A stretch of 64,000 nt of DNA from Nelumbo lutea (taxonomy: Eukaryota > Streptophyta > Magnoliopsida > Proteales > Nelumbonaceae): contig JAKGHH010000002.1 in the NCBI GenBank assembly GCA_022828595.1, positions 40,208,222 through 40,272,221 of the forward strand, read 5' to 3'. Position 1 is the stretch's first letter; every line of letters starts with the position of its first letter. Below are positions 20,531 to 33,599 of the stretch, piece after piece. A program made the position numbers and the translations under genes. The notes under the pieces were generated by a model that did no database searches, was not told where the DNA came from, and saw only the letters and a list, made by a program, of their open reading frames with translations.

Positions 20531-23500
20531 TGCTTTAGGGGTTGGCAACTTAGCCATTTAGTGACTTTGGCACTAGACATTCCCAAAATGGGTACTATCG
20601 GGTCAGGTGAATTCAGTAGTAGACATCTGTTGGCATTCCAGCCCTAACTTGGTCTCGGTTCTGATTTGAATTAACCTAAAAGTCAAAAATCATACAACAA
20701 TCATTGACTTGGTCAATAACCCACTGACCTAGTGGTGTGTCCGGAAGCGTGCCATTAAACACTTCGGAACACCAGTTTAAACATTTATAATTTTATTTTG
20801 ATTTTCAAACAACTACTAACACAGTAAAGTGACGAGAACAAGTCGTATCCACAGGGAAGCAAGGGAAAAATAACTACGTACTTAGATCCGGGAGAGAGAA
20901 CACAAAGGGGAATTGTAGAAATATAAAATTAATTAATTAAAAAATGGAATTCATTAAAACCAAACTTGAACAATACTGAGAATAAAAAATGCATAAAAAT
21001 AAATAACATAAACAAATAAATAAAAGGAACAAAATAAAAATGTTTTAGAATCCGATTAGAGGTAGTAGTCTTTGCATCTCTCCTTCAACTCTCAAACTTC
21101 TCGAGCTAGGCCTTCCGCCTTACCTGGCCGAATTTCATATCTACAGAAAAGAAATAAAACACAAATTAATCTAATAAAAATAAATTTACAGTAAGGAAGA
21201 ATTAAATTAGAAATTAAAGAACATAAGGTAATTCTAAAACTAAAGAAAAAATGGTTGGGATTCAAATCCAGAGGTGGTAGTAGTGGTGTTGGCGAACTGC
21301 AAGTAGGAACCTCTCCTCTTGCCTCGGTGTCCTCTTCCTCTACTCTTGAACTTCTCAAGATCAGCCTTCCTTCTTACCTGGATGAATTGACCCACCCCCT
21401 TTTACAAAGCCCCTGGGATCCTTTTTATAGAGAAGGGTGGACACAACTAGAAATAGGGAGAAAAATGGGGGGCGATAGTTGGGATTTAGCAAAGTTAGGG
21501 ATGCCCTAGGGTTTCTAATGGATGGCTAAGATGGTTTTGGGGTGATCCTATGGCTAAATATGGAAGGAGAGGACACCCAATATTATGTAGGGCTGATATT
21601 CGGATGCCCAGAAATGAAGGGTGTAGATTAGAACATTTAGGGTTAAAGGGTTAAGATTAAAAGAATATATGGTGCCCTAAATTGAATGGTTGGGATATAG
21701 GATGGTGGGAATGGCTGAGATTTAACGATGAGAAGCTAAATGGTGAGGATTAGCAAAATAGGTGGCACCCTAGGGTTTAGAAGCTACAAAGGAGAGTCCT
21801 AAAATGAATGGTGGAGATTAGAAGGAGTGGATGATAGAGATTTCACATCTAGGGTGGCTAGGGTTAGCTAAGGAGGAAAAGATTAGGTTAAAAAGGCTCC
21901 CTAGAGTTTACTAATGAGAGAGGAGCATGGTAATACAGTAGGATGGGTGTCAATTGGGTTTAGCAAATAGGAGGTGCCCTTCTGTTCTCTGTTCTTTACA
22001 AAAACATTCCCTCTCTTAGCTAGACTTCACACCAACTTCTCAAAAACTACATTTTAGCCATAAAAACTTCTCAATGTTCTACATAATTTGCACAAAGACC
22101 TTCAAAAGTCACATAATTGATTTTAATTGGAAAAGTGGTGCACTTTGACTATTCTAAGGCTGAAAATACCCCTGAATTGATGCCCTTAAGGCATCAAAAT
22201 GCAGAGTTATCACCGAAATGGTTGAACCATTTACCCACTTGACCCGATCAATGGGTCATAGGTTGTCCCATCATTTTCTTCACATTTTCTTTTTTTTTTT
22301 AGTTTTTTTAGCATTAATTGTAGGAATCAATCTTCCACTTCGATTTGTAGCAATTTTCCATGAATTCTTTGTTTTTCTAAGACTCATAATTCAACTAAAA
22401 ATAGTTGTTGCATTTAAACATTACAATTGGCATTAGAATCGTTTCATATGGTAGTTACATTCATCATCACCCACCCGATACCATGCTTTAACATTGAAAG
22501 TTTCACCACCATCGTCCTCACCCACTTATATTCATTCTATTTTTTTAGATCAATCCTATGCATAATCATTCATTTATTCTTTAGGGTTCTAGCCTTGTCA
22601 GCCTATAATAGTCATCTTTCGATTATATACATTAATTAGATCCATAGCCTCCAACAACTTAACTCTTTTTGTTTTTGCAATAATTATTCTTTATATTAAA
22701 TTCATTCTATTTATTTCTTTTACCTTATAGTCATCCCTTACATTGTAAAGTCCTAGTGTTCATCTCCATCGCATCATTTAGTTAGAATTCATTGCCTAAA
22801 CTAGTTTTTAGTTATTTTTACATTAGTATAGAATAATTAAAATAACCCTTAATCTGTTTTTGCATTTAAAAATCTTCTCACTTAGTTTTTTATACATGTT
22901 TTTAGTAAAATATACAACACTTGCTTTTTACTATTCCAACATACATCTTTTCCTTTTGGCACTCCTTAAAACTTCCATAATTCATGTAGGCTGATTTTTC
23001 TTAAATCTCTCATTCTCTTAATAGTTAAAATGGCTAGAATAATAACATTTTGTTACTCTCTTGTTATCACAACGTGTGTTAATTTTTCATATTCCTGGAA
23101 AGATCCAAATTATTAAAATTTCCTTGGAAATTGGTGAAGTATAGGCCAGTTTAACCAGGCACAAATGGGGTGCCTAACACCTTCCCACACCGTACCTTGG
23201 TCCTCGAACCCATCAAATCCCATCCCCATTGAGTCTAAGAGTCACCAAGAAAAAAATATTTTTTCTTGAAAATTCCCGGATTTTCCTAAATTCCCCATTC
23301 AAGAAAAAAGGTGGACTCCATTATCCACTCCATACCGTCCCTCCTCCAAGTCAGGTAGCCATAGGTTTCATGCAAAAAAAAAAACATATTTTTATGTACT
23401 TTTTATAATACAAAATGTATAGAAAAAGCACTTTAATAATTATGGGCCAAATAAATAGAATAAAAATAAAAAAACCAATAGGACAAATCAAGTTCTATTA

Positions 23501-24255
23501 GTTTCTCTTAGTATTTTAGCCTAAGAGAGTTCAATGCAAAAATCAGCCAATCAAGTTATTAGTTTCTCTTGGATAAATGAAGTAAATTTTTTTCTTAATA
23601 TTCAAATTAACATCTCAAGTTTGTGGTTTTTCTCATTTCTTTTTATAATGGATTTATTTTTCTTTTAATTGATTTTTTTGCATAGATCAAATCAACTACA
23701 TTATTTTTTTTTTCACAACTGTTGGATGAACATAAATCTAATGCCCATTATATAGATGATTCTTCATATGAATAATTTCATAAGATTACATTTTGAAACA
23801 GAAAGTGTGAAACGCTTATAATTGTTAGATGGTTAATTATTATTTTATTTAATGCTTAAAAGTAAAGACTTAGTGCTTATAAATTTCTTTTTTATAGATA
23901 TTTGTACCTTATGTCATTCTAACATGGTATATTACACATTATTTTTATCATTTATAAATTTCAATTACTTTTATTCTTAATTTTTTAGGCTTATGCCTCA
24001 CCTTTTTGGGCCACTACGCCTTTAACCTTTGAAAACCATGGGTATGTTTAAGTCAATTTATGAAAATTCAGCTTATGTTTAAGTCCTTTACCCAAGGTGT
24101 TATTAGGTAATTTACTTGATGTGGTGTATTCTATAACTTTTTTTTTTCTAAAAAAGTTAAATGAATGACTACGACATATGAAAGTGTTGCACATTAATTG
24201 CACAATGAGGAGACTTTCCAAAGCCCTCTCTAGCCCCTTTTGGCATCAGCTAATT
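20531..24255. other. Unclassified repetitive intergenic DNA
   Basis: No gene recognised. 20815-20875 (AAGTCGTATCCACAGGGAAG) and 23130-23340 (GGTGCCTAACACCTTCCCAC) resemble non-coding parts of plant LTR retrotransposons. 21030-21150 and 21255-21400 share a CTTCTC...GGCCTTCC..CTTACCTGG block. 21450-21980 repeats GGTTAGGATTAGC-like words. No domain could be translated. Confidence 0.35.
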
Positions 24256-24641
24256 AAAGCTGCATTTGGAAACAATGCAAATAAGTGTGAATGCAAATAC
24301 GTAGAGTGTAAAATGGTCGGTATAAATTACAAAGTTGGGTTAGTTTTAAACTGACAAATTTACCTTCTTACCAAACAAACTTTTAGTTGTAATAGATGCA
24401 AATACGAATTCCAATAAAGCATGTGACGTTTTTATCAAAAGCCCACTTGAATGCAAATTTACTTCTTTTTTATTGATGTATTTTTGCATCTTATTATCAA
24501 TGTAAATATGCATTGGAAAATGAGTTTTCTGTCATTTGTCAATACATAAATGTAATGTTGTCAAATACAGACAAAAGTGAACCAAAGTGCAATTTTACCC
24601 AAGATTTACACTCCATTTGCATTGTTTCCAAAGGCAGCCTT
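24256..24641. mobile_element. MITE with 26-bp terminal inverted repeats
   Basis: The left end reads AAGCTGCATTTGGAAACAAT and the right end, in reverse complement, AAGGCTGCCTTTGGAAACAA. Flanking trinucleotides are TAA and TAG, in line with a PIF/Harbinger-type TWA target, but this is not decisive. No ORF. Confidence 0.7.
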
Positions 24642-24849
24642 AGGATCGATAAACATGACCATAAATGGGTTTATTTTTAACACTAAATGGTTACTCTAAT
24701 ACCCTTTTATTGGACCGGACTCAAATCAATTGCCAAGCCTACATCTAAGATCTAACCCATCAACAAGTGATTGAATACGCAAACATAAATAAATAGAATA
24801 AGATGAAGATGACAATGAATATGATGAAGGAAACAAAGGCATACCCTAT

Positions 24850-27800
24850 CTAGAGACAACTCGACGGAATGACAAATCCACTAGTAGTTCCATGAGCATT
24901 TGTACATGAAGATTGTGCCGGACGATTCAGATAAGTAAGCCTTATGTTGTGCAATCTGATCCCTTTACATGGATTGCTAGAACTACAGTCGAATTTCACG
25001 GCAACTTGTGTTGCCGACGTTCCCCGGATTCTTTTATATGCCACTTGGTTGACCTTTATGCCTGAACTCTATCAACAACAATAATGCATATATGTTTGAA
25101 CAGTTAGAATAGAAGGAAACAGAAAGAATGAAAGAAGTTAAAATTTGGTCAAGTCATTATATATAAGAATTACAACACAGTTGAAAAATTATAAAAAGAT
25201 GCATGCCTATTTAGGAGATGTTTGGTACAGTGGCTGTTTCTACTTAAAATGCCGTCACTTTAACACCATCTAGGAATTTTGAGTTATAACATAAATTTTC
25301 CATTTGATTGATTTAAAACAATCATAGAAGTTTTTCGCTAGAAACATAAAAATTATGGAGTGTTAGGGGAAAATATCAAATTGATGTTTGCTCCATCAGT
25401 TGATGGGAGGGGGGAGGCTCACTAAGGCTGTAAGGCCCCATTCATCAAAACAACACCACAGAATATAAAAACAAAAGGCCCAAAAACAAGTTAAAACACT
25501 ACTAAAGCAAGAGTGATCGGCTATGAGCTGATTTAGGCTATGTTTTGCAAATAAGTGGTTTCAGAAACAAATACTATTTCACAAAGTACATATTTTTAAG
25601 TACTTATAGTGTTTGGGAGGTCCTTTCCCAAACCACTTACACTTATTTTAAGTACTTATTGGGGTTAAACTTTAAAGTGTTTGGTAGACCACTTAATTAA
25701 TCAATAAGTACTTATATTTGTGAGAATGATAATTGTATCCATGAAGAGTTGTCTAAAATAGAGTAAAAATGGAAAAAAAAAGAGGGTAGATTCGCATACT
25801 TGGAACGATTTCTCAGCATGGAGTTGCTTTTCGCCATCATTGGTTCATGTTGGAGCTCAAAGAAGACGCTCGATGAAATTTTGAAAATCCGATGACAATT
25901 TTGTATCAAAAAAATTGGAATAAGTACTTAATGAATAAGTGATTAAAATAAGCAACCCCTGGGTTTTTTTTTTAGGTACTTATTTTGAAAACTAAGCACT
26001 TATTTGCTCCTTGTTTTTCAAGCGCGAATAAGTGCTTATTTGACACTAATTATGTGATCCCATCATTTATTTATTTTAAGTATTTATCTTAAAATAAGTG
26101 CTACCAAACTAGGGCTTAGTAAACAACAATAATGCTTTCTCACATTCCTAATGGCAGTAAAGACCAAGTCAACTCAAACAAAACTGAATTTCTTCCTCTT
26201 CCCCCTCTACCTATACAACGGGCACCATGCTTCCCCTGCAACTATTGGTTTTTACTGCCACGCCCCCATTGAAATCCAAAGGAGATTCTGACTTTTTACA
26301 AATTAGCAGCATGGGTGGACACAAACCAAGATTTTCATGAGTTATTTGAGTTTGACTCGTGAAAATTTCGATTCAGCAAGTCGATTTCAAACCCAATATG
26401 CAAGCTCGTTTGTTAATCAAGCTAAATTCGAGCCTAATGACACTTAACTCGTGAGGCTCACGAGGCTAACTTAACCTATATTATATACAAATATATGTAA
26501 TTATATATAATTACAAATAATTATTATATTTATAAATTTTACATGTATAATTGTTTTATTATTTTATATGAAACTTGGCAAACTATCGAGATTGAGCTGA
26601 ATTCAAGTTCATATCTCTAGCTTGAATTGAACTTGAACCCAAAGTTGAACTTGATGTTTTCTATCGAACCGAGCTCAAATAATAACCAGATATTCAGCTT
26701 GGCTTGAAATCGACCCCTACTTAGCAATTAGTCTAAACTATCTGTAAAGCAACCGAATTCCTCACCCTAATAGAATCCTCCTCTTGCTCCAAAACACCTT
26801 GATTCTTCTGCAACCAAGCTTCCTAAGCCAACACCTCATTAGAGTTAGAAACTCACTCACCCCATCCTCTTCTGCTTGCAAAAGAGACACCCGCAAATGC
26901 ATGCTTATCAATGGCGTTGAGCCTAGACACTTCACACGCCACCAATTGCACCAGAGCTTCCTCTTCAAACATAGTCCTATTAGACTGCACCTCTTTGTCC
27001 ATTTTTTTACGGCCACGCAGCCCCAACTACGTCCACTGCTATAAGTGTATCAATGACCTGATTTTGGATTGGATCCTGTCCAGTCCAAAATCAATTTAGA
27101 TGGATTGAATAGACCAATAAAACATATTGGATTAGTCCAAATTAGTCCAAAACATTTATTAGATTGGATTGGACCTAGTCTATCCATAATAAATTTAGAT
27201 TGGATTGGGTTGGATTAAGCCAATATCTGATCCATTGATATAAGATAAAAACATAGGTGTCAATAAACTGGGTTTAGGTTGAAATCAATCAAAATCGAAA
27301 TGAATTTAAACAAATTAAATGGTCCATACATTGAATTAAACTGGTTCAAAATAATCCAAAATTTTCATTGAATTGGATTGGACCTGGTCCATTTATAATG
27401 CACTCAACTGGACCGGATTAGAAAAATCCAATACAATTGACACTCCTACCTATAACACCTTCCGTTTTCAGTTGACTCACCAGTCACCACTGATAGCAAC
27501 CTCTTTTTCTTTTGACTTGTTTAAACGATTTCTTACTGTAGTTTCTTTGCTAGGCCCAAGACAAAAGTTGACCTTGTCCCATATGTTAGCCAAATTAAGG
27601 GACTAGACACTTGACTTGAGAAGATGCACCCCCCTTACAGCTTGGATCAACACTACAGAGCAGGGGACAAGATCGGTTGTTGACTCCCCATAGAAGAATT
27701 TTTTTACCATTCTAGTGATAAAAAAGCCTCGAGCCTTTTTTTGGGTTCTATGCTACTAATCTACTATATATAACCTTCATATCTACATTTAAATATTAAT

Positions 27801-28553
27801 TTGTATATAATAATGAAGCAATCATCAGAAAAAAAAATTTATTTTTAAATTTAACCATCGTATGAGAATTAGCATATTAGGATGGTATTAAACATTTCAT
27901 TTAAATGTTTAAGTAGCAATGCAACGCCAATTGCAATAATGCTCAAATAAACACTTGTTCAGGGCCTAGATAATATAAGTATCAACCAAACTAGTTTCAG
28001 GCCTTGTTTGGTGTATCTTTTCGTACAGGTTGTCAGTTTTTTAAAAGTCCCGAAGTTTGTGTTTTTATCTTTTCTATTTTAATTAGGAAAAGATTTAATC
28101 GCCAAAAGACATTGTATTGAAAAGGCGTACGGAATCTGTTTTGGGCAATTTTCGAAAAACTTTTTAATTTTTCATCTCATCTTTGCACAGAAAAACATAC
28201 CTTAATCTTCAAGTTATCAAGATTTTAATATAAAATCTCACAATTTTTTACTAAACTTACAGAAAACCTTTCAAAAAATACTTACCAAACAACCCTTCAA
28301 TTAATCAACTAACTGACCTAAAACAGTAAAATCATGGCCTTTGATGCATTATTGTGGCCCCACCTTCATCTAATTCAAGGTGGGGCCACATTCATACATG
28401 GATGGCCATGATTTGGTTTTAGCCTTGCTACTCCAAGTATAGCTGATTTTTGAGCCCTATTGTGGCATTTGATATAAATGCCATAGCCTCTCTAAACATT
28501 TAAGCCTAAAATAATTGAAAGCTTATTCAATTTAATAAATTAATAGATCAGCT

Positions 28554-28591
<38 letters not shown>

Positions 28592-29988
28592 AACCGCACT
28601 CCAGAGGCCGAGTTAACTTCGGTCAGATCTGCATCAAACTGGACCAATCAAAATGACCCAACTGGGCCAACCCAGTAGCTAGCAAATGCACCTAATTTGA
28701 CAAGACCCCACCAAGATTATCAATCAAGACCAAGATAATCAATCAAGAACGTTCATTTTTATTATCCAACATGAATGTACTGAAGTTCTTCAAATTTACC
28801 TGTCTGGAGCAGCCTTGGTTGTCTGGGCAATATCTCTGATCAATAATGATCGGATTTTTCACATTTTTCATAATAATGTTTTCATAGAGAACACCTCTCA
28901 CGTAGCCGGTGCTCGGCCTCGCCCACGTCTTTATCCTCACACCATTATCAGTTCCGGTGAAAACAGCATTTTTCACGGTCACATTCTGTACTCCCGATTC
29001 TCTCAGATCCTTTCCTAGGCTCCCAATGCTACAATAAATAATCACAAATAAGCCCACGTTAACACAGATGACTTCTAGTAGTGTGGATCAGTTTGATTTG
29101 TTCCAAAGATCGATCAAGCAAATCGTTCTCCATACCTGATGCCATGTCCAGGACCGCATGCAATGCGATCAATCCACAGGTTTGAGGTGCCTGGACCAAT
29201 GGAGATACAGTCATCACCGGTCCTAATGCCGGAGCTTCTGATGGTGACACCAGTCGAAAACTGTACATGTATGCCGTCCGTATTGGGGCTCTGGTCAGGC
29301 GCCAAGATCTGCACCTTTTGCACCATTACGTTGTTGCATCTGTTTACTACAACATGAGTAGTCTGGCTGTTGATCGATGTTAAGCCGCTGATCAAGATGT
29401 TGTTCGCGTAATTGAAGGTTATCGTCTGCATAAATTTGAAAGAAGTAATCAAAAGAGCCTTCAACTGTTGTATTAATTCGTTTGGCATAAACAACAAATC
29501 CAAACAAAACAAATGCGACATAACAGCCAGTAGTAAGTTGGGTTTGTTGTGTAACCCACCCTTGCTCCGGCTGGGCAGTTCCTGCCGGCATTCCTGCAAG
29601 CCCAGAAACCAGCTCCTCGCGCATCAAGAGTCCCCCCAAGGACAGACAACCCGGTCACCTGAACGAACAAAAGCCAATTTCCTGCATTGCCAATGGCGTA
29701 ATAATTGTTCGGAGCAAGGATTGTTCCATCAATTTTTATAAGAATTCTGCTCTTGCATGGACCTCTGAAGACTGCTGGTTTCATCAAGTACCTTCCACGA
29801 GGCACATGGATTGTTGAAGGCCTGACTGATTGGCACGCTGAAGCCCATGCCCTAAGGAATGGTTTTGTCGCATCGGCTCTGCCGTCCGGCCTGGCGCCGA
29901 AGCTGACGAGATTATAAGAGACAGCATTTGATGGCGAGAAGACAAAGAGAAGGAAGAGAAGAAGCAAGGGGATGATCAGCTTAGCCAT
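24850..29988 (-). CDS. Polygalacturonase (glycosyl hydrolase family 28), exopolygalacturonase-like
   Basis: Secreted pectinase that hydrolyses alpha-1,4-galacturonan in the cell wall. Exons on the minus strand: 29988-29560, 29425-29136, 29028-28800 and 25068-24850. All splice sites are GT..AG and the reading frame is kept, giving 388 residues, a normal plant length. Residues 1-22 form a signal peptide ([15 protein letters not shown]). All four GH28 signatures are present: SPNTDGI, TGDDCIS, CGPGHGISIGSLG (assembled across the exon 2/3 junction) and RIKTW. The C terminus has the usual conserved cysteines and ends [10 protein letters not shown]. Intron 3 is 3.7 kb and filled with transposon remnants, whereas introns 1 and 2 are about 110-135 bp. 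Nothing is broken in the coding sequence. Related genes are often pollen-expressed, but the sequence does not show tissue specificity. Confidence 0.93.
25533..26118. mobile_element. MITE-like element in polygalacturonase intron 3
   Basis: The ends TAGGCTATGTTTTGCAAATA and (reverse complement) TAAGCCCTAGTTTGGTAGCA are imperfect inverted repeats. AAGTACTTAT-type palindromes recur throughout, as in other plant TIR elements of this kind. No target duplication was recognised. Confidence 0.5.
26325..26725. mobile_element. hAT-like element in polygalacturonase intron 3
   Basis: The right end read in reverse is TAGGGGTCGATTTCAAGCC, a typical plant hAT terminus; the left end ATGGGTGGACACAAACC is degenerate. 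AGCTCGA/TCGAGCT-type words flank an AT-rich core. Flanks TTAGCAGC and TTAGCAAT agree at 6 of 8 positions. Confidence 0.5.
27250..27450. mobile_element. MITE-like element in polygalacturonase intron 3
   Basis: Begins TAGGTGTCAATAAACTGG and ends with CAATTGACACTCCTA, so the outer ~10 bp are inverted. A related GGATTGGACC-rich segment precedes it from 27055, and another lies at 17630-17850. Confidence 0.45.
28000..28295. mobile_element. MITE in polygalacturonase intron 3
   Basis: The left end GGCCTTGTTTGGTGTATCTT matches the reverse complement of the right end (GGGTTGTTTGGTAAGTATTT). TTCA occurs on both outer sides. This looks like a common TIR MITE with a TTGTTTGG terminus. Confidence 0.6.
28557..28590. 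repeat. (CT)n microsatellite
   Basis: About sixteen CT units, inside intron 3 of the polygalacturonase, 210 bp from the donor side of exon 3. Confidence 0.95.
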
Positions 29989-31495
29989 GTTTACTCTAGT
30001 CTTGACCCTTGAGCAGAGACTAGAGAGACGGGAAGAAGTTGTGGCAGTGTAGCTATTTGTATTGTATTGACTATAGACGAGGAGGATTCCATTTATTATT
30101 TAAAGTTTTACATATTCTTTTATGGTAAGTACAGATCCTCTGGTGGGTTACTGCCACGTGTACTACAAGAAAGGCTTACTGTGGGAAAACCCAGGGAGAA
30201 TTTAATGCAAACACTTGGAGTGCGTGTTGCAAAGTTAAAGGAAGTGTAGTTAGTTTGTGGAGACCGAGGTATTTTAGATTCGGGGACTCATGCGACACAT
30301 GAAGAGGAGGAAAGCCAGGAATAGAATAAGGCAATCCATGTGGCGGAATCACAGCTCACGATGTACTGTGTTGGGCCGGGCCATTTCTTTGCGTAGGATA
30401 TAAGGGATTGTATGTTGGACCGAGACTATGTTGACCACTAGGCCTGAGTAGAATTGGGACCTGTGAGGTCTGCTCCTCACACCGATTTCACAGCCACATC
30501 CCACCGTCTATTGGGAGTATTTTCGATGAATAAATGTACGGGACATGCTCCTGTGTGAGGTTAGTATAAGAAGCACTCTGTAACAAGCAGATCCGGACTC
30601 ACAAGTCACAACTGTAGGCCTGGTTGGACACTAGACTAGTGAGCTGAATCCATATCTCCTGCCAATAAAACACATCCAAACACCCTTTGAATGTAATCTG
30701 ACACCGCATATCTCATATATCGTGGTTCAGTCTCATGGTGGAATGTGTGGTGCGGATCATGTTGATAGGGAGTTGGAACGTGAAACTTACTGGAAAAATA
30801 GATTTTTGAGATGATATAATCAATAGTCTATATGACTTCTACATATAAAAAAGTAAAAACCTCTTCTATAGCAAATAATAACTGATCAGAAGCCTTTATT
30901 ATAGCAACAAAAAAAAAGCTAATTTGAAGATATAGCTTATCTGAATTTGGGCATTGTTCATTTGTTGACTTGTTTAATGAACACCAATTATGAGGAAATA
31001 TTGGCTCCTACCTGTCCTCCAACCAAATGCATTTTAGTTTTAAATTTTAGGGTTTAACGTTAATTAGAGTTTAGGTTTTAAGGTTTAGAGTTAATGAGCT
31101 TTCAGGGTTTATGGATTTTCTTTAAAAAAAAGGGTTTAGGGGTTTAGAGTTTCGTATATATATATATATATATATATATTCCCATTATGTATGACCATGC
31201 CATTTTTTTAACTACTCTTAAACCCTAATCTTAATGACAAGATGTCATTAGTAATGACGAGATGTCATTAGTAATTTTTATTCCACAAGTTTATATTTTA
31301 ATATAATAATTTCATGATTTTAGATTTTCAACAGAATGATCTATTATAACCTATAATAGACTCAAACCATTTTAGCATTCCTTTTCTCAAGTTATACTAA
31401 AACGAAAACTAATAAAAATATCAAACAAGTAAAGAACAATAAAAAATTTGGTTAGCATGATCATAAAAGTTCAGTTTAGGTCTCTGTTAGTCAAA
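29989..31495. other. Upstream region of the polygalacturonase and intergenic DNA
   Basis: No other gene. On the minus strand a TATTTAAAG-like TATA candidate lies about 110 bp before the polygalacturonase ATG. Around 31030-31140 there are degenerate TTTAGGG-like telomeric words, and a (TA)n tract follows at 31152-31180. Confidence 0.4.
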
Positions 31496-31499
31496 GATT

Positions 31500-31805
31500 A
31501 AGGCCATGTTTGGTTTGTAGGAATAGGGGTCTGGAATCAGAATCGCAATGGGCTATTTCGATTCTAACTATTTGGCTGGGTGGAATTAAAATCACATTCC
31601 TATTCTTGCTGGATTAGCATTCCCCCTTTTGAGGGAATGACCATTCCCTACCCTTCCCTTGAGAACGAAATCCTATTATTGCTGATTTCAGTTCTCATTC
31701 TCATTCCTGTATGAACCAAACAGAGTATAGGAATGAACTATTCCGATTCTGATTCCAGGGAATTTCGATTCCAATTCTGATTTCAAGTCTGACTGCAAAT
31801 CAAAC
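31500..31805. mobile_element. MITE-like element
   Basis: The left border AAGGCCATGTTTGGTTTGTA and right border TGCAAATCAAACGGATC form a short inverted pair. The interior is rich in GATTCC / GGAATC words in both orientations. No coding potential. Confidence 0.5.
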
Positions 31806-32019
31806 GGATCATAGGAGAATTTGAGACATTTGATGAGATTTCAAGAAGATGGGAGAAGTTGAATTTGGTTAAAGTCATGATTAAGGGTTCAGAACCTTGG
31901 ATTGAACTAGAATTAACCTCAACCTGACCTAACCCGGTCTGAATTGCATCCCTAACCAAGAGCTCCTCTTTAGAGAGGGTCATTGCTATTGAGTCCGACA
32001 CCCACGTTTTCAACAGTAG

Positions 32020-32330
32020 AATCCATCTCTATCCATCAGAATCAATTAGCTACGCAAACGGCTTTTTAGTTATTCATATGTACTTTGTGTTTTATAATCT
32101 ATAAAATACATTAAACTATCTAAACCAACTATATATAGTCGTACGTAATGGTTGAAGCATTTTATCTTCCTTAAATCATTAATATGGTATCAGAGCAACA
32201 TCACTCTATACTTATCTTTCCCACTCTAGTAACACCTCTACCACATATGTGCCCATTACCATCATATATCCACCCAAAAAATATCATGAATGGAGACAAT
32301 ATGGTTCAATCTTCTCAACAACAATAATAA
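32020..32330 (+). mobile_element. Copia leader fragment (R-U5-PBS to gag start)
   Basis: Bases 32020-32275 match the insert at 10952-11207 with a single mismatch seen, including TGGTATCAGAGC (32185-32196). Here the sequence runs on to an ATG at 32286 followed by MNGDNMVQSSQQQ and a stop, which looks like the start of a copia gag. The homology begins at the same base in both copies. No LTR U3 is recognisable upstream. Confidence 0.6.
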
Positions 32331-32875
32331 ATTTTAACCTATAAGAAGCCTAATTTGTACCATATTTCTACTAATACTGTATCACCCTACTAGGCTTGTT
32401 TTGCAAATATCTTATCTACCATAAGAATACAAGGATTTTCACTATGAGGTGTTTACAATTGTAAACTTCTATATTAACACATACAAAACTGCTCTATCCT
32501 TTGATATTGTGGTATTCCCTTAATTAGGTTCAATTTAGAAGGAGTACATACATAAATATATGTACTGTATAAATACATGCAAAATAATACAGAATACAAT
32601 AATAACAATCAAGTTTACGGCAGTAGCAACAATGGCAACAAAAAAAAGATGAGGGTTTTAACAATCAAGGAAGAGTGTGTTGCCCAACTGCCCAAGTGGC
32701 TATCCCAAGAATAAGTGAATTGGGTTTGTACTCTTCACACATTACACGTACCACATTTTTATAAGCTGCCCTATTACTAAGCAAATATGGAATATTTCTA
32801 AAGATTGCTTCCAGATTCCCAATAATATTTGCAAAGGGTGGAACTTCATCTCGAGTAATAACGGTATGAATCCGG

Positions 32876-33580
32876 GTGATACCTATAACAAGGAGAAATT
32901 TGTTCTCCTCCTCTAACAAATTTGGAAGAATCGCAATGAATGTATTTTCAATAATAGGAGTTTGTCCCCCTATATCATCATTGAAAGGGCTTATAATATG
33001 TTATCCAGGGATGAAGGAGGGAGATGATAGATGTTTGAGAAAGAAGGATGTTATCCCTATTAGATGGAAGAGCCCTGATTTTGAGATTATCAAAATTAAT
33101 TTTGATGCATCGTGTATTAATAAGGATTGTTCAGTTGCCTGTATTGACCAGGACCACCTGGGTCATATTCTGGATCTCAAAACCTACAAGCTAGGTAAAA
33201 CTACAGTTAACGTTGCTGAAGCGTGGGTGGTGTGGGAGGCCCACAATCTTAGTCTCAACTTTTCAAACAAGTATATCATCATCGAAGGAGATTCAAAACT
33301 TGTTATCGAGTGTCTAAAGAAGAGCTACAATCTTCCATGGAGAATACGTCCAATTATTGAAGATTGCTATGCTTTAAGAGAAAGATTAGAGGAAACGATT
33401 GAGTATCATCACATCTACAGAGAAGGAAACATGACTGCAGACTGGCTAGCTAACTATGCACGCACAAACAACGTTTCTCTTAGCTCCGTCCCTATTCCTC
33501 TAAATGTAGTTGCTTGTTCTGATTTCTGGGGACGTACTACCCCCCATTCTGACTTTATAAAAAAATTGGGTTTGTACTAA
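32876..33580 (+). mobile_element. LINE C-terminal fragment with intact RNase H domain
   Basis: A 234-codon open frame. From about residue 67 it codes a complete type I RNase H: KINFDASC (Asp), AEAWVVWEAHN (Glu), IEGDSKLVIE (Asp) and GNMTADWLANYA (Asp). It ends with DFWGRTTPHSDF. Upstream, another frame reads IWKNRNECIFNNRSLSP, the linker that precedes RNase H in plant LINEs, so a frameshift separates the two. It is the best-kept of the RNase H copies here. The reverse transcriptase is absent; it is probably a truncated LINE, not a host gene. Confidence 0.7.
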
Positions 33581-33599
33581 ATTTACAAAGATTCTTAAC

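Noticed and set aside
20640..21500. Protein-coding gene in the GGTGGTAGTAGTGG-containing segment
   Set aside because: Open frames of 84-88 codons on both strands have no motif and overlap imperfect tandem repeats.
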